DNA of 64,000 nucleotides. Origin: Citromicrobium sp. JLT1363 (lineage in GTDB: Bacteria > Pseudomonadota > Alphaproteobacteria > Sphingomonadales > Sphingomonadaceae). The notes beneath the pieces are model-generated. The model did not search any database, had not been told where the DNA came from, and saw only the letters and a program-made list of their open reading frames with translations. This document shows positions 20,693-30,797 of this stretch, piece by piece (the stretch's first letter is position 1; each line of letters opens with the position of its first letter). Location of the stretch: the NCBI RefSeq assembly GCF_000186705.1, contig NZ_AEUE01000003.1, forward strand, positions 391,098 to 455,097, given 5' to 3'. The translations under genes and the position numbers were made by a program.

Positions 20693-22177
20693 ATGCCAGA
20701 ACGTGCTGCCAGGGAGGAAATGCTTCGCCAGCGCACCCTCTCTGCGCTTCGAATCCTCGATACCGTACCAGAAGCCGAATTCGACGCCCTGGTCCGCTCA
20801 GCGCGCCGGATATTCGGCTGCCGCACAGCCTATATCTCGCTGATCGACACCGACAGGCAATGGTTCAAGGCACGCGAGGGCTTCGCACCGGATGAGGTTC
20901 CGCGCGAATGCTCCATCTGCGCGACCGCCGTTGCCGAGAACCGCGAGATCGTGGTGAACAACCTTCAGGAGCATCCGGTTTACGGCAGGAAGCCGGAAAT
21001 CTCGTCGATGCCCGAGCTGCAGTTCTTCGCGACAATTCCGCTCATTGGGCCGGAACTGGACGGCGAGCGTGTGGCTATCGGCACCTTGTGCGTGATCGAC
21101 GACAGGCCGCATCGTGCTGCGTGCGAGGAACTGGACGAATTACGCCAGCTCGCTCGTGTGATCGAGACTCTCTTGCGAACCAGAATGGAGTGCGAGCTTG
21201 CAAAGCAGGCGATCGCGCAGCGCAAGGACCTGGTTGAGGCCCTCCACCGGACGCAGCGACAATTCGAGCTAGCCGAGCAGATGGCGCAGATCGGCCATTG
21301 GCGGATGGACCTGGAAACACAGGAGCTTTTCTGGTCGCGCCAGACAAGCGCGATTCACGCGATCGAGAACCCGACCAGAGCGCATCTGGAGAGGGGGCTC
21401 GACTACTTCCTGCCGAAAGACCGTCCGCGCATCTCGAGCGCGGTAGAGGAATGTGCCAGAAACGGCATTCCCTACGATCTCGAACTGGATTTTCGTGATG
21501 CCAAGGGCGTGCTCAAGCGGGTTCGGGCGATCGGCGAACAGGAGATCGTTGGCGGCAAGCCGGTTGGGGTTATCGGCGTTTTTCAGGATATTACGGAGCG
21601 CTATCACCTTGAAACGCGGTTGCGTACCGCAGCGCATGTGGACGAACTGACCGGTCTGCCGAACCGTGCTCGGCTCAATCAGTATCTCGACCGAACCATC
21701 GATTCCGCCAGCCAGTCCGGCCGGGCGATGGCGATGCTCCTGATCGATCTCGATCACTTCAAGGAGGTCAATGACCGGCTTGGCCATGAAGCTGGCGACA
21801 GGGTGCTGAAGAATGTCGCGGTGCAGCTTCTGAGCGAACCCTTCGCCAATCAGCTGTCGGCGCGGCTTGGCGGGGACGAATTCGTGATGGTGATCGAGAA
21901 CGAGGCGCTTTTGCTCGATCTCGAGGGATCGATACAGCAGCTGCTCGACAAACTCCGGATGGAGATCGGCGAGGGCGAGGAGCGGATGCAGGTCAGCGCC
22001 ACGATCGGCGCCGCCTGGCTGACCCACGAAAACAACGAACGTAGCGCGCTGATGCGCTGCGCCGACCACGCGCTGTATCAGGCCAAGCGCAAGGAGCGTG
22101 GCACATCGACGATCTGCTCCGAAGCGGTGGCGGGTGAACGGCTCACGCTCAGGCCCCAGCTGCGCGCGGTAGGTTAG
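20693..22177 (+). CDS. GAF-PAS-GGDEF diguanylate cyclase
   Basis: This 494-residue cytosolic signalling enzyme should make cyclic di-GMP. Residues 12-165 form a GAF domain (TAYISLIDTDRQWFKAREGF is the usual opening of GAF sensors fused to GGDEF), 195-310 a PAS domain with a PAC tail (GVFQDITERYHLE), and 325-485 the GGDEF domain with an intact GGDEF signature (393-397) after a DHFKEVND motif. The I-site RxxD expected just before GGDEF is absent (NQLSARLGG), so product inhibition may be lost. There is no membrane segment. GAAGGA precedes the ATG at 20693; an in-frame start at 20558 would overlap the helicase gene. Confidence 0.9.
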   Translation: MPERAAREEMLRQRTLSALRILDTVPEAEFDALVRSARRIFGCRTAYISLIDTDRQWFKAREGFAPDEVPRECSICATAVAENREIVVNNLQEHPVYGRKPEISSMPELQFFATIPLIGPELDGERVAIGTLCVIDDRPHRAACEELDELRQLARVIETLLRTRMECELAKQAIAQRKDLVEALHRTQRQFELAEQMAQIGHWRMDLETQELFWSRQTSAIHAIENPTRAHLERGLDYFLPKDRPRISSAVEECARNGIPYDLELDFRDAKGVLKRVRAIGEQEIVGGKPVGVIGVFQDITERYHLETRLRTAAHVDELTGLPNRARLNQYLDRTIDSASQSGRAMAMLLIDLDHFKEVNDRLGHEAGDRVLKNVAVQLLSEPFANQLSARLGGDEFVMVIENEALLLDLEGSIQQLLDKLRMEIGEGEERMQVSATIGAAWLTHENNERSALMRCADHALYQAKRKERGTSTICSEAVAGERLTLRPQLRAVG

Positions 22178-22181
22178 TCTT

Positions 22182-24491
22182 TCAGTCCGCCAGTTTCACG
22201 AAGCTGTCGATCACGCGTTTGGTGCCGCTGGTTTCGAATTCGATTTCCAGCTTGTTGCCTTCCTGGCTCATCACCGTGCCGTAGCCGAACTTGTCATGGA
22301 AGACCCGCGCGCCGAGTGCGACGTCGGTGCGCGGTTTCGCGGCGAAGCTGGCGGCGGAGCGGCGGCTTTCCTGCACACGTGCCGGCTTTGTCTCGTACCC
22401 GGTCGCCAGCGCCCGCTGCCAACCGGGGCCGCGCTTGTTGGACCGATCGGGCCGGTCGCGGGTGACGTGAGCGAACGGATCGTCCCGCTCGCTCCAGTTG
22501 GCCCGCCAGAGCGACGCCCCGCCAGACATCGTGCTCTCGCTTTCGATGTGGTCTTCGGGCAGCTCCCCGATGAAGCGACTGGGGAGCGAACTTGTCCATT
22601 GGCCGTAGATGCGCCGGTTGGCAGCATGGAAGATGGTGCAGGCTTTCCTGGCGCGCGTGATCGCCACGTAGGCGAGGCGGCGTTCCTCCTCCAGTGACGC
22701 AAGCCCGCCTTCGTCGAGCGCGCGCTGGCTGGGAAACACGCCTTCTTCCCAGCCGACCAGGAACAGGTGATCGAACTCCAGCCCCTTGGCGGCATGGATG
22801 GTCATGATGGTGACCTTGGGATCTTCGGCGTTGGCATCATTGTCCATCACCAGCGCGACATGTTCGAGGAAATCGCCGAGCGTCTCGTAGTCTTCCATCG
22901 CGCGTGCGAGTTCGGACAGGTTTTCGAGCCGCCCCTTGGCCTCCACCGAACGCTCGTTCTCGAGCATCGCCTGATAGCCGCTTTCTTCCAGCACCTGCCG
23001 CAGCAGTTCGGCGGGTGCCAGCTTGCCCGCCTCCTCGCGCCAATGGAGGAACTGACGCATCAGGCCGCCGATGGTGCTGCGCGCGCGGGCAGGCAGTTCG
23101 TCGCTGTCGGCAAGGTCGAGGCTGGCGGCAGCAAGCGGCATGCCGGTGCGCCGGGCATGCTGGTACATCTTCTCCAGCGTCTTCGCGCCGAGGCCGCGCT
23201 TGGGCTGGTTGTATATCCGTTCGAACGCGAGATCGTCCGCCGGCTGGGCGATCACCCGCAGGTAGGCTAGCGCATCGCGGATTTCGGCGCGCTCGTAGAA
23301 GCGGAAGCCGCCGATGATGCGATAGTTCATGCCGATCTGGATGAAGCGGTCTTCGAACTCGCGGGTCTGGTACTGCGCACGTACGAGGATGGCGATCTCG
23401 TCGAGGCCCACTCCGCCTCGCTCGAGGGTCTCGATCTCTTCGCCCACGCGGCGCGCTTCCTCGGGCCCGTCCCATACGCCGATGACGCGGACCTTCTCGC
23501 CCGTGTCGGTCTCGGTCCACAATTCCTTGCCGAGCCGCTGGCTGTTCTCCCCGATCAGGCCCGACGCCGCTCCGAGAATGTGCGGGGTGGAGCGATAGTT
23601 CTGCTCCAGTTTGATGACCTTGGCGCCGGGAAAGTCCTTCTCGAACTTCAGGATATTGGCCACTTCTGCGCCGCGCCAGGAATAGATCGACTGGTCGTCG
23701 TCGCCCACCACGCAGATGTTCTTGCGCTCCTGCGCGAGCAGGCGAAGCCACAGGTACTGGACCTGATTGGTGTCCTGATACTCGTCCACCAGTATGTACT
23801 TGAATCGGTTCTGGTACTGGGCGAGCACATCGCTGTGCTGACGGAAGATGTTGAGCACATGCAGCAGCAGGTCGCCGAAGTCGCAAGCGTTCAGCGCTTT
23901 CAGCCGCTCCTGATACGTCTTGTAGAGTTGCGCACCACGCCCGTTGGCGTAGCTTTCGTTCTCGACCGCATCGAGATCGCCGGGGTTCAGCCCGCGGTTC
24001 TTCCACCGGTCGATCAGCCCGGCCAGCTGGCGGGCGGGCCAGCGCTTCTCGTCCAGCTCCGCCTCGGCGATCAGCGTCTTGAGCAGGCGCAGCTGGTCGT
24101 CCGGGTCGATGATCGTGAAGTTGCTTTGCAGGCCGACCAGTTCGGCGTGGCGACGCAGCATCTTGGCGCCGATCGCATGGAAGGTGCCGAGCCACGGCAT
24201 GCCTTCGACAGCCTCGCCGATATGCCGACCCACACGCTCGCGCATCTCGCGCGCGGCCTTGTTGGTGAAGGTGACGCACAGGATTTCGCTCGGCCAGGCG
24301 AGCCGCATGGCGACGAGGTGCGCCAGCCTTGCGGTAAGCGCGGATGTCTTGCCCGTACCTGCTCCCGCCAGCATCAGCACCGGCCCCTCGGTCGTCAGCA
24401 CCGCCTCGCGCTGGGGTGGGTTCAGCCGTGCGGCATAGGGCGGGATATCCGCGTCACCGGCGGCGGTGGCAAGTGGAAGGGCATCGTTCAT
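22182..24491 (-). CDS. uvrD: ATP-dependent DNA helicase UvrD/PcrA
   Basis: This superfamily 1A 3'-5' helicase serves nucleotide-excision and mismatch repair. The 769-residue protein has Walker A GAGTGKT (43-49), TFTNKAAREM, VDEYQDTN, DDDQSIYSWRGA, QNYRSTPHIL, TIHAAKGLEFDHLFLVG and VAITRARK, all in the expected order. The C-terminal Tudor-like tail (ARVFHDKFGYGTV, then ETSGTKRVIDSFVKLAD) is the usual RNA-polymerase-contacting module of PcrA/UvrD. The start at 24491 is chosen because the frame upstream is not protein-like. It converges on the diguanylate cyclase gene with four bases between stops. Confidence 0.95.
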   Translation of the reverse strand: MNDALPLATAAGDADIPPYAARLNPPQREAVLTTEGPVLMLAGAGTGKTSALTARLAHLVAMRLAWPSEILCVTFTNKAAREMRERVGRHIGEAVEGMPWLGTFHAIGAKMLRRHAELVGLQSNFTIIDPDDQLRLLKTLIAEAELDEKRWPARQLAGLIDRWKNRGLNPGDLDAVENESYANGRGAQLYKTYQERLKALNACDFGDLLLHVLNIFRQHSDVLAQYQNRFKYILVDEYQDTNQVQYLWLRLLAQERKNICVVGDDDQSIYSWRGAEVANILKFEKDFPGAKVIKLEQNYRSTPHILGAASGLIGENSQRLGKELWTETDTGEKVRVIGVWDGPEEARRVGEEIETLERGGVGLDEIAILVRAQYQTREFEDRFIQIGMNYRIIGGFRFYERAEIRDALAYLRVIAQPADDLAFERIYNQPKRGLGAKTLEKMYQHARRTGMPLAAASLDLADSDELPARARSTIGGLMRQFLHWREEAGKLAPAELLRQVLEESGYQAMLENERSVEAKGRLENLSELARAMEDYETLGDFLEHVALVMDNDANAEDPKVTIMTIHAAKGLEFDHLFLVGWEEGVFPSQRALDEGGLASLEEERRLAYVAITRARKACTIFHAANRRIYGQWTSSLPSRFIGELPEDHIESESTMSGGASLWRANWSERDDPFAHVTRDRPDRSNKRGPGWQRALATGYETKPARVQESRRSAASFAAKPRTDVALGARVFHDKFGYGTVMSQEGNKLEIEFETSGTKRVIDSFVKLAD

Positions 24492-24573
24492 GGCTGTCTC
24501 GAACAGGTAGGGAACGCGGACTGCCCGAGCAAGGGAAGCGACCGTCTTGCTCCCCGACAAGGGCGGCGCATTC

Positions 24574-24598
24574 GGAACCTCGACACGGAGGGCTCGTT
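24574..24598 (+). promoter_or_regulatory. Candidate EcfG (general stress response) promoter
   Basis: GGAAC (24574-24578), a 16-base spacer, then CGTT (24595-24598) matches the published alphaproteobacterial EcfG consensus (GGAAC, 16-18 bases, GTT). It lies 36 bases before the start codon of the secreted W/Y-rich protein, a sensible distance for a promoter. The match is by eye and the site could occur by chance. Confidence 0.55.
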
Positions 24599-24634
24599 GG
24601 TGGGGCAAGGACGAGGGAAAAAGGAGACAGAGAT

Positions 24635-25132
24635 ATGAAAAAGCTTATTATTGCTTCGACTGCCGCCTGCGGCCTCGCAATTGCTGCCGTACCGGCGATC
24701 GCTGACGATCACATGCAGGAAGCCGAATCCTACATGATGACTGATGCGCAGGAAGCCATGTACATGGACTGGTCGGCGGAAAACCGCATGACCTATCAGG
24801 AATGGCCGATCGAAGCGCAGGAGTATTACTGGACGCTCAACGATAACCAGAAGTCGATCTGGTGGGATCGCCTGAACAACGAACAGCGCGTCAGGATCGT
24901 CGAAATGGCGCCTGCCCAGCGAACCGCGGCCTGGCAGTCCATCAACTCGCAACTTAGCGGAACCGCGACGGCCACGACCACGCGCACGACTTCGTCGGGC
25001 AACATGAAGATCAACTATCGCAGCAATGCGGTGGTCCAGCCGACCCCTGGCGATGAAGGTCCGCCGCCGGCAGATCTGCCGATCTGCGAACCGCAGGAGC
25101 AGGACAACTGCATCAATCGCGGGGCAGTGTAA
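24635..25132 (+). CDS. Secreted protein, W/Y-rich centre, C-terminal DNCIN motif
   Basis: A 165-residue protein with a clear signal peptide (MKKLIIASTAACGLAIAAVP, cleavage after AIA). The mature part has an aromatic-rich helical region (residues 45-110; YYWTLNDNQKSIWWDRLNNE, then AQRTAAWQSI), a Thr-rich linker, and a C-terminal module (residues 128-165: KINYRSN, VQPTPGDEGPP, PIC, DNCIN) shared with the next gene. The two conserved cysteines could form a disulfide. AAGGAG lies nine bases before the ATG, and a candidate EcfG promoter lies upstream. I recognise no family; a role in the envelope under stress is inference. Confidence 0.8.
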   Translation: MKKLIIASTAACGLAIAAVPAIADDHMQEAESYMMTDAQEAMYMDWSAENRMTYQEWPIEAQEYYWTLNDNQKSIWWDRLNNEQRVRIVEMAPAQRTAAWQSINSQLSGTATATTTRTTSSGNMKINYRSNAVVQPTPGDEGPPPADLPICEPQEQDNCINRGAV

Positions 25133-25177
25133 GCTCTACCGAGAACATACCGGGCCTTTGATACAGGGCCGAACCGT

Positions 25178-25208
25178 GGCAGCATCCGAGAATATATCGG
25201 GTGCTGCC
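25178..25208 (+). terminator. Hairpin between the two DNCIN-motif genes
   Basis: GGCAGCATCCGA (25178-25189) pairs with TCGGGTGCTGCC (25197-25208) through 12 bp including one G-U, with a 7-base AT-rich loop. Only three T residues follow, so it could be a partial terminator after the first gene, or a leader structure for the second, whose ribosome binding site lies 13 bases downstream. Confidence 0.5.
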
Positions 25209-25236
25209 GCTTTCGTTGCAGAAGGAGTTTCGTGAA

Positions 25237-25536
25237 ATGCGCAAGATTGCTCTTATCGGTTTGGCCGGCCTCGCCGCCGGTTTCGCTCTTCCGGCCACCG
25301 CGCAGACGGCGCCGGCACCCAAGATCAATTTCGTCAGCCAGGAAACCGTCCAGCCCACGCCGGGAGACGAAGGGCCGCCAACGGGCGATGTGCCGATCTG
25401 CAAGCAGGGCGAGGAAGACAACTGCATCAACAGCTGGGAAGCCAACCGCACCGGCAACCGGCCGATCAATTACTGGCCGGGCCGCCCGGCGAGCGAGATC
25501 GACGAACCGCTGCCGCTCGACCAGCCCGACCGCTAG
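25237..25536 (+). CDS. Small secreted protein with DNCIN motif
   Basis: A 99-residue protein with a signal peptide (MRKIALIGLAGLAAGFALPA, cut after ATAQ). Almost the whole mature N-terminus is the module found at the end of the preceding gene: KIN, VQPTPGDEGPP, PIC and DNCIN, with 25 of 38 aligned residues identical by my count. The tail is Pro-rich (RTGNRPINYWPGRPASEIDE). GAAGGAG precedes the ATG. The two genes look like a tandem pair that shares one exported module; the function is unknown. Confidence 0.78.
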   Translation: MRKIALIGLAGLAAGFALPATAQTAPAPKINFVSQETVQPTPGDEGPPTGDVPICKQGEEDNCINSWEANRTGNRPINYWPGRPASEIDEPLPLDQPDR

Positions 25537-25599
25537 GGCAGGGCAGGCAGTTTCAAGGTGAAAGGGCTCCTGCCAGCGTTGGCCGGGGCCCTTCGCATG

Positions 25600-26145
25600 T
25601 CAGGCCTCGGCTCTCAGCAAGAACAGCCTCGCCTTGCCCACCTTGCGTTCGGCATCGACCGTCACGCCGCGCAGGCGCGGGTTCTCCTTCACGCCGACCT
25701 CCAGCGATATCCACGTGGCAGGTCCGATCCAGCCGAGCCGCAGGAGCTTGTCGATGGCCACGGCGCCGGCTCCGGTTTCGTAGGGCGGGTCAAGCATGAT
25801 CAGGTCGTGCGGCTGCTTCGCCGGGCCGAGCCTCAGCACCGAAGCCTGGTTGACCGAGGCGCGTGTTCCCGCGCCGAGCGAAGCGAGGTTCTTGCGGATT
25901 GCCTCGATCGCGCGCTTGTCTTCCTCGACGAACAGGCACGACGCGCAGCCACGGGACAGGGCCTCGATCCCGAGCGCGCCCGATCCTGCGAACAGATCCG
26001 CCGCGCTCAGCCCTTCGAACGTGCCGAGGCGGCTGGCGAGCATGTTGAACAGCGTTTCGCGCGTGCGATCCGCCGTCGGGCGGGTGGTGTCTCCCGCCGG
26101 TGCGACGATGCTTCGTCCACCCCATTCGCCCGCGATCACCCGCAT
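25600..26145 (-). CDS. rsmD: 16S rRNA (guanine-966 N2)-methyltransferase RsmD
   Basis: This SAM-dependent enzyme methylates G966 of 16S rRNA. The 181-residue protein is of normal length with RPTADRTRETLFNML, the SAM-binding ADLFAGSGALGIEALSRG, and the catalytic DPPY motif (MLDPPYETG). Its start overlaps the stop of the pseudouridine synthase gene by one base (TGATG), so translation is probably coupled. This pair is conserved in alphaproteobacteria. Confidence 0.93.
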   Translation of the reverse strand: MRVIAGEWGGRSIVAPAGDTTRPTADRTRETLFNMLASRLGTFEGLSAADLFAGSGALGIEALSRGCASCLFVEEDKRAIEAIRKNLASLGAGTRASVNQASVLRLGPAKQPHDLIMLDPPYETGAGAVAIDKLLRLGWIGPATWISLEVGVKENPRLRGVTVDAERKVGKARLFLLRAEA

Positions 26146-26903
26146 CAGTCGCGCACCTGCTTCACGGAAGAGCGGAAGCGCCCGATGTCCTGTTTCTTGA
26201 TCTCCACGGCCTGTCCGCGCCCGAGATCGCCGAGGGTGACCGGCCCGAATGCGGTGCGCACAAGACGGTTTACCTCAAGCCCCAGATGCTCGAGCACGCG
26301 GCGCACCTCGCGGTTCTTGCCTTCGGTAATCGTCAGTTCGATCCACTGGTTGGCGCCGGTGCGCCGTTCCAGGTTCGCATCGATCCGTCCGTAATGCACC
26401 CCGTCGATGGTGATCCCTTCGATCAGGCTCTCCAGCTGCTCCTGCGTGACGCTGCCATGCGCACGCGCGCGATATGTGCGCTCAACCGAATTGGCAGGTA
26501 GTTCCAGCATGCGCTTGAATTCGCCGTCATTGGTCAGCAGCAGCAGGCCTTCGGTGTTGTAGTCCAGCCGTCCGATCGGCATCACGCGGGGGGCCGATTT
26601 GGGCAGGGCATTGCGCAGCGCATCGTAGATCGTGGCGCGGCCCTTCGGATCGCGTTCTGCCGTGATGAGGCCGGATGGCTTGTGAAAGGCGAACAGGCGC
26701 GTCGGTTCGGGTTTGGTAACGGGCTTGCCGTCCACGGTGACGCCGCGCAGATGTTCGAGCACGGTGTTCGGCGTTTCGAGCACTTTGCCATCGATAGCAA
26801 TCCGCCCGTCGGCGATCATGCGTTCGACCTCGCGGCGGCTGGCCACGCCGGCGCGCGCCAGCAATTTGGCGATCCGGTCGCCCTTGCGTGTCGTTTCGGT
26901 CAT
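26145..26903 (-). CDS. rluB: rRNA pseudouridine synthase, RsuA/RluB family
   Basis: The enzyme converts uridine to pseudouridine in rRNA, by family probably in 23S. The 252-residue product has an N-terminal S4 RNA-binding domain (DRIAKLLARAGVASRREVER; residues 8-70) and a catalytic domain with the active-site aspartate in PIGRLDYNTEGLLLLTNDGE, then EGKNREVRRVLEHLGLEVNRL. RluB versus RluE/F specificity is inferred from the S4 domain and length. The start at 26903 is preferred to an upstream in-frame start at 26939. It forms a two-gene unit with rsmD. Confidence 0.88.
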   Translation of the reverse strand: MTETTRKGDRIAKLLARAGVASRREVERMIADGRIAIDGKVLETPNTVLEHLRGVTVDGKPVTKPEPTRLFAFHKPSGLITAERDPKGRATIYDALRNALPKSAPRVMPIGRLDYNTEGLLLLTNDGEFKRMLELPANSVERTYRARAHGSVTQEQLESLIEGITIDGVHYGRIDANLERRTGANQWIELTITEGKNREVRRVLEHLGLEVNRLVRTAFGPVTLGDLGRGQAVEIKKQDIGRFRSSVKQVRD

Positions 26904-26951
26904 GACAGCCCGCTTAGCGGCACAGCGGCCAGGCGCCAACTGCTGCTGCGT

Positions 26952-27158
26952 TCAGGCTCCGGCCCTGTCGTAATGCGGGTGTGGCTCGCGCCGGCTATCC
27001 GAATCGCGATCGGTAAGAAAAGGCCGCCATTCAATGCTGTCCTTGATCATCGGACGATGGCACCGGCCGCATGTCGTCCGATGATGTAGACTGTCGTGCC
27101 AGACGCGCTTGCGGTCGATCTTGTGACCGAGCAGACCACATAAAATCTCATTCACCAC
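26952..27158 (-). CDS. Small protein with CxxC motif, unknown
   Basis: This 68-residue hydrophilic protein (LLGHKIDRKRVWHD, then a CGRC pair, then IEWRPF and a His/Arg-rich tail) looks like a small sphingomonad protein whose GH-I-D-R-VW-D and CxxC positions tend to be kept. Metal binding through CGRC and nearby histidines is possible but unproven. The start is GTG at 27158 with AGGGGG upstream. It precedes the rRNA-modification pair on the same strand. Confidence 0.6.
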   Translation of the reverse strand: MVNEILCGLLGHKIDRKRVWHDSLHHRTTCGRCHRPMIKDSIEWRPFLTDRDSDSRREPHPHYDRAGA

Positions 27159-27407
27159 GGCAACTACCCCCTAGGTTGTCAGTGCCTGGTTGGACTCAAC
27201 TATCACACGATCTTTTCTATGCCACAATTCGCGCGGCATTTGTGAAGATTTGGGGATATTCGAGGCAGCGTGGAAGAAGCGCTTGGATTCACTTGGAAGA
27301 TTTTTGCAGCGCAGCAATCCCAACCATCCCGCTTTCGTCTATCGGGGCTAGGCTTTGCCAACAGACACGGGCTAGAAGCACCCGGGAGTATCCAGGAGGG
27401 GTGGCCG

Positions 27408-29186
27408 ATGGCCGAAGCAAAAGCCGACACGAAAAAGCCGGGTCTGGCCGCGGTGCTGCGCTCGCTCGGGCAGGCGAAGACCGCTTACATGTTGCTGTTC
27501 GGCTTTGCCGCCGGGCTGCCCTATGCGCTGGTGCTGGGCACGCTTTATGCCTGGCTGTCCGATTCCGGTGAAATCGATCTGGAGACGATGGGCGTCTTCT
27601 CGCTGATCGGCCTCGCCTACGCCTTCAAGTTCCTGTGGAGCCCCGCGCTCGACCGGGTCGATATTCCGGGGCTGCGCAGGCTGGGAAAGCGCAAGCAGTG
27701 GATCGTGACCGCGCAGGTGCTGATCGGGGCAGCGCTGCTTTCCCTCAGCTTCATCACCCCGACCAACGAGACGATCGGGATTTTCAGCCTTCTCGCAGGG
27801 CTGGCGGCCTTCGCCAGCGCGACCCAGGATGTCGTGATCGATGCTTGGCGCGTAGATGTGGCGGACGAGGTGGCGACCATCGATATCCTCTCCACCGTCT
27901 ACCAGATGGGCTACCGCATTGCGGCGCTCGTCGGCGGGGCACTGGCACTGTTCCTTGCCGAGCGGACCGACTGGCCCACGGTCTATCTCAGCATGGGTGC
28001 GATCATGCTGCTCGTCGGCATTTCCGGTCTGTGGGCGCCCGATACGGACGCGTCCGTCGCGCTGGATCGCACCGATGCCGACATGAACGATCCCCATGGT
28101 CTGCGCGAAGCCGGACAGATCGTGCCGCGCGTACGGGCCTGGGCCCTCGCTGCCGTTGGCGTGCTGTGGGGCTGGGCGCTTGCCACCGTGGGTGTCTTCA
28201 TGGTCCGGTCGCTGACCAGCGATCCCGATGCACGACCTGACTCGGTCGAATTCATCAGCGGAATGGGCCCGCTGATCGTGATTGCCACCGTGGTTGTACC
28301 CGCTCTGATCGCTGCGTGGCTGGTGCGCGTGCAGCGCAGCGGCAACCATGTGATCCCGGCCACCTTCGAGGGGCACGAGCCGGCCACGCAGACCGGCAAG
28401 CCGTTGTCGCCCTACGCCGCGACCGGCAGCCTGGACCGTGTGATGGACCACCTCTACCGCGCGCTGGTCCTCCCGCTGACGGACCTTGTCGGTCGGCTCG
28501 GCTGGGCGATGATCATCGTCATCGCGCTGGTGCTGACCTATCGCATCACCGACGCGATCTGGGGCACTTTCGCCTATCCGTTCTATCTCGGCGAGCTGGA
28601 ATACACGAAGGACGAGGTCGCGGTCGCGTCCAAGTTCTTCGGTGTGGGTGCACTGGTGCTCGGGCTGGCGGTGGGCGGCTACATGCTGACTGCGATCGGC
28701 CGGATGCTGACGCTGACGCTGGGCGCGTTCCTCGCCGCGATCACCAACCTGCTCTATGCCGATCTCGCCATCGGAGGCGTTCGGGTGCAGGCCTTCAGCG
28801 ACACGATCGGCTTCACGTGGCTCGTCTCGGCGCTCGGCGGGGACGAGCGGCTGGCGACGCTGATGATGGCCATCGCGGGCGAGAACATCGCGGTCGGCAT
28901 CGCGGGCGCGGCCTTCGTCGCCTATCTCTCCAGCATCGTCTCGCGCGGGTACAGCGCGGTGCAATACGCGCTGCTCTCCTCACTCACGCTGCTGGTCGGC
29001 ACGCTGGGGCGCGGCGCGCTGGGGCAGATGATCGAGGAGCGCGGCTATTTCGATGTCTTCATCCTCACCACGGCCATCGGCATGTTCGCGGTGCTGCTGT
29101 GCATCGTCGAATGGGTTCGCATCGCCCGTTCGGGGCGCGACCAGAATGCACCGCCGCCCGATCCCGACGCGGTTGCTGCCGAGTAG
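27408..29186 (+). CDS. AmpG-like MFS permease
   Basis: This 592-residue inner-membrane protein of the major facilitator superfamily has about 14 hydrophobic segments. The opening (KTAYMLLFGFAAGLPYALVLGTLYAWL), FKFLWSPALDRVDIP and SATQDVVIDAWRVD match AmpG, which imports GlcNAc-anhydro-muropeptides for cell-wall recycling. It is longer than the Escherichia coli protein because of an insert around residues 245-390. AGGAGGG lies eight bases before the ATG at 27408. The substrate is by family only; no other recycling gene is adjacent. It converges on folC with no gap. Confidence 0.85.
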   Translation: MAEAKADTKKPGLAAVLRSLGQAKTAYMLLFGFAAGLPYALVLGTLYAWLSDSGEIDLETMGVFSLIGLAYAFKFLWSPALDRVDIPGLRRLGKRKQWIVTAQVLIGAALLSLSFITPTNETIGIFSLLAGLAAFASATQDVVIDAWRVDVADEVATIDILSTVYQMGYRIAALVGGALALFLAERTDWPTVYLSMGAIMLLVGISGLWAPDTDASVALDRTDADMNDPHGLREAGQIVPRVRAWALAAVGVLWGWALATVGVFMVRSLTSDPDARPDSVEFISGMGPLIVIATVVVPALIAAWLVRVQRSGNHVIPATFEGHEPATQTGKPLSPYAATGSLDRVMDHLYRALVLPLTDLVGRLGWAMIIVIALVLTYRITDAIWGTFAYPFYLGELEYTKDEVAVASKFFGVGALVLGLAVGGYMLTAIGRMLTLTLGAFLAAITNLLYADLAIGGVRVQAFSDTIGFTWLVSALGGDERLATLMMAIAGENIAVGIAGAAFVAYLSSIVSRGYSAVQYALLSSLTLLVGTLGRGALGQMIEERGYFDVFILTTAIGMFAVLLCIVEWVRIARSGRDQNAPPPDPDAVAAE

Positions 29187-30478
<1,292 letters not shown>

Positions 30479-30482
<4 letters not shown>

Positions 30483-30775
30483 GCCTTTGGCCTCCACCAG
30501 GCCCAAGCGACGAGTCCGAAGCCTGACGCGAAGCACCCTATGGCAAGCCAACCGGCCCAGAAGGGCAACTCGGGCGCGCACCAGTCGAAGCAGAAGACCT
30601 TGGGGCCGCGAGCAGGAAGCTCTCCGCCCCAAGTCTCAACGAACCACTCCCAATGGCCGAGCACCGCTGCATTCATCCAGTTAGCGGCAATAACGGACTG
30701 AAGAGTCGCCGCCATTGCGGCGAACGCGAACAGCAGCAGCGCTATCGCCAGCCGTCTGTCGCGCCTGGGCTTCAT
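30479..30775 (-). CDS. Small membrane protein between accD and folC
   Basis: This 98-residue protein has an N-terminal membrane segment (residues 8-30, LAIALLLFAFAAMAATLQSV) and a C-terminal one (residues 72-93). The loop between is Trp-rich with two cysteines (FCFDWCAPELPFW). The stop overlaps the folC start, so it is part of the operon. I recognise no family. Confidence 0.65.
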
Positions 30776-30797
30776 TCGTCGTCGCCCGTCCGAGTGT

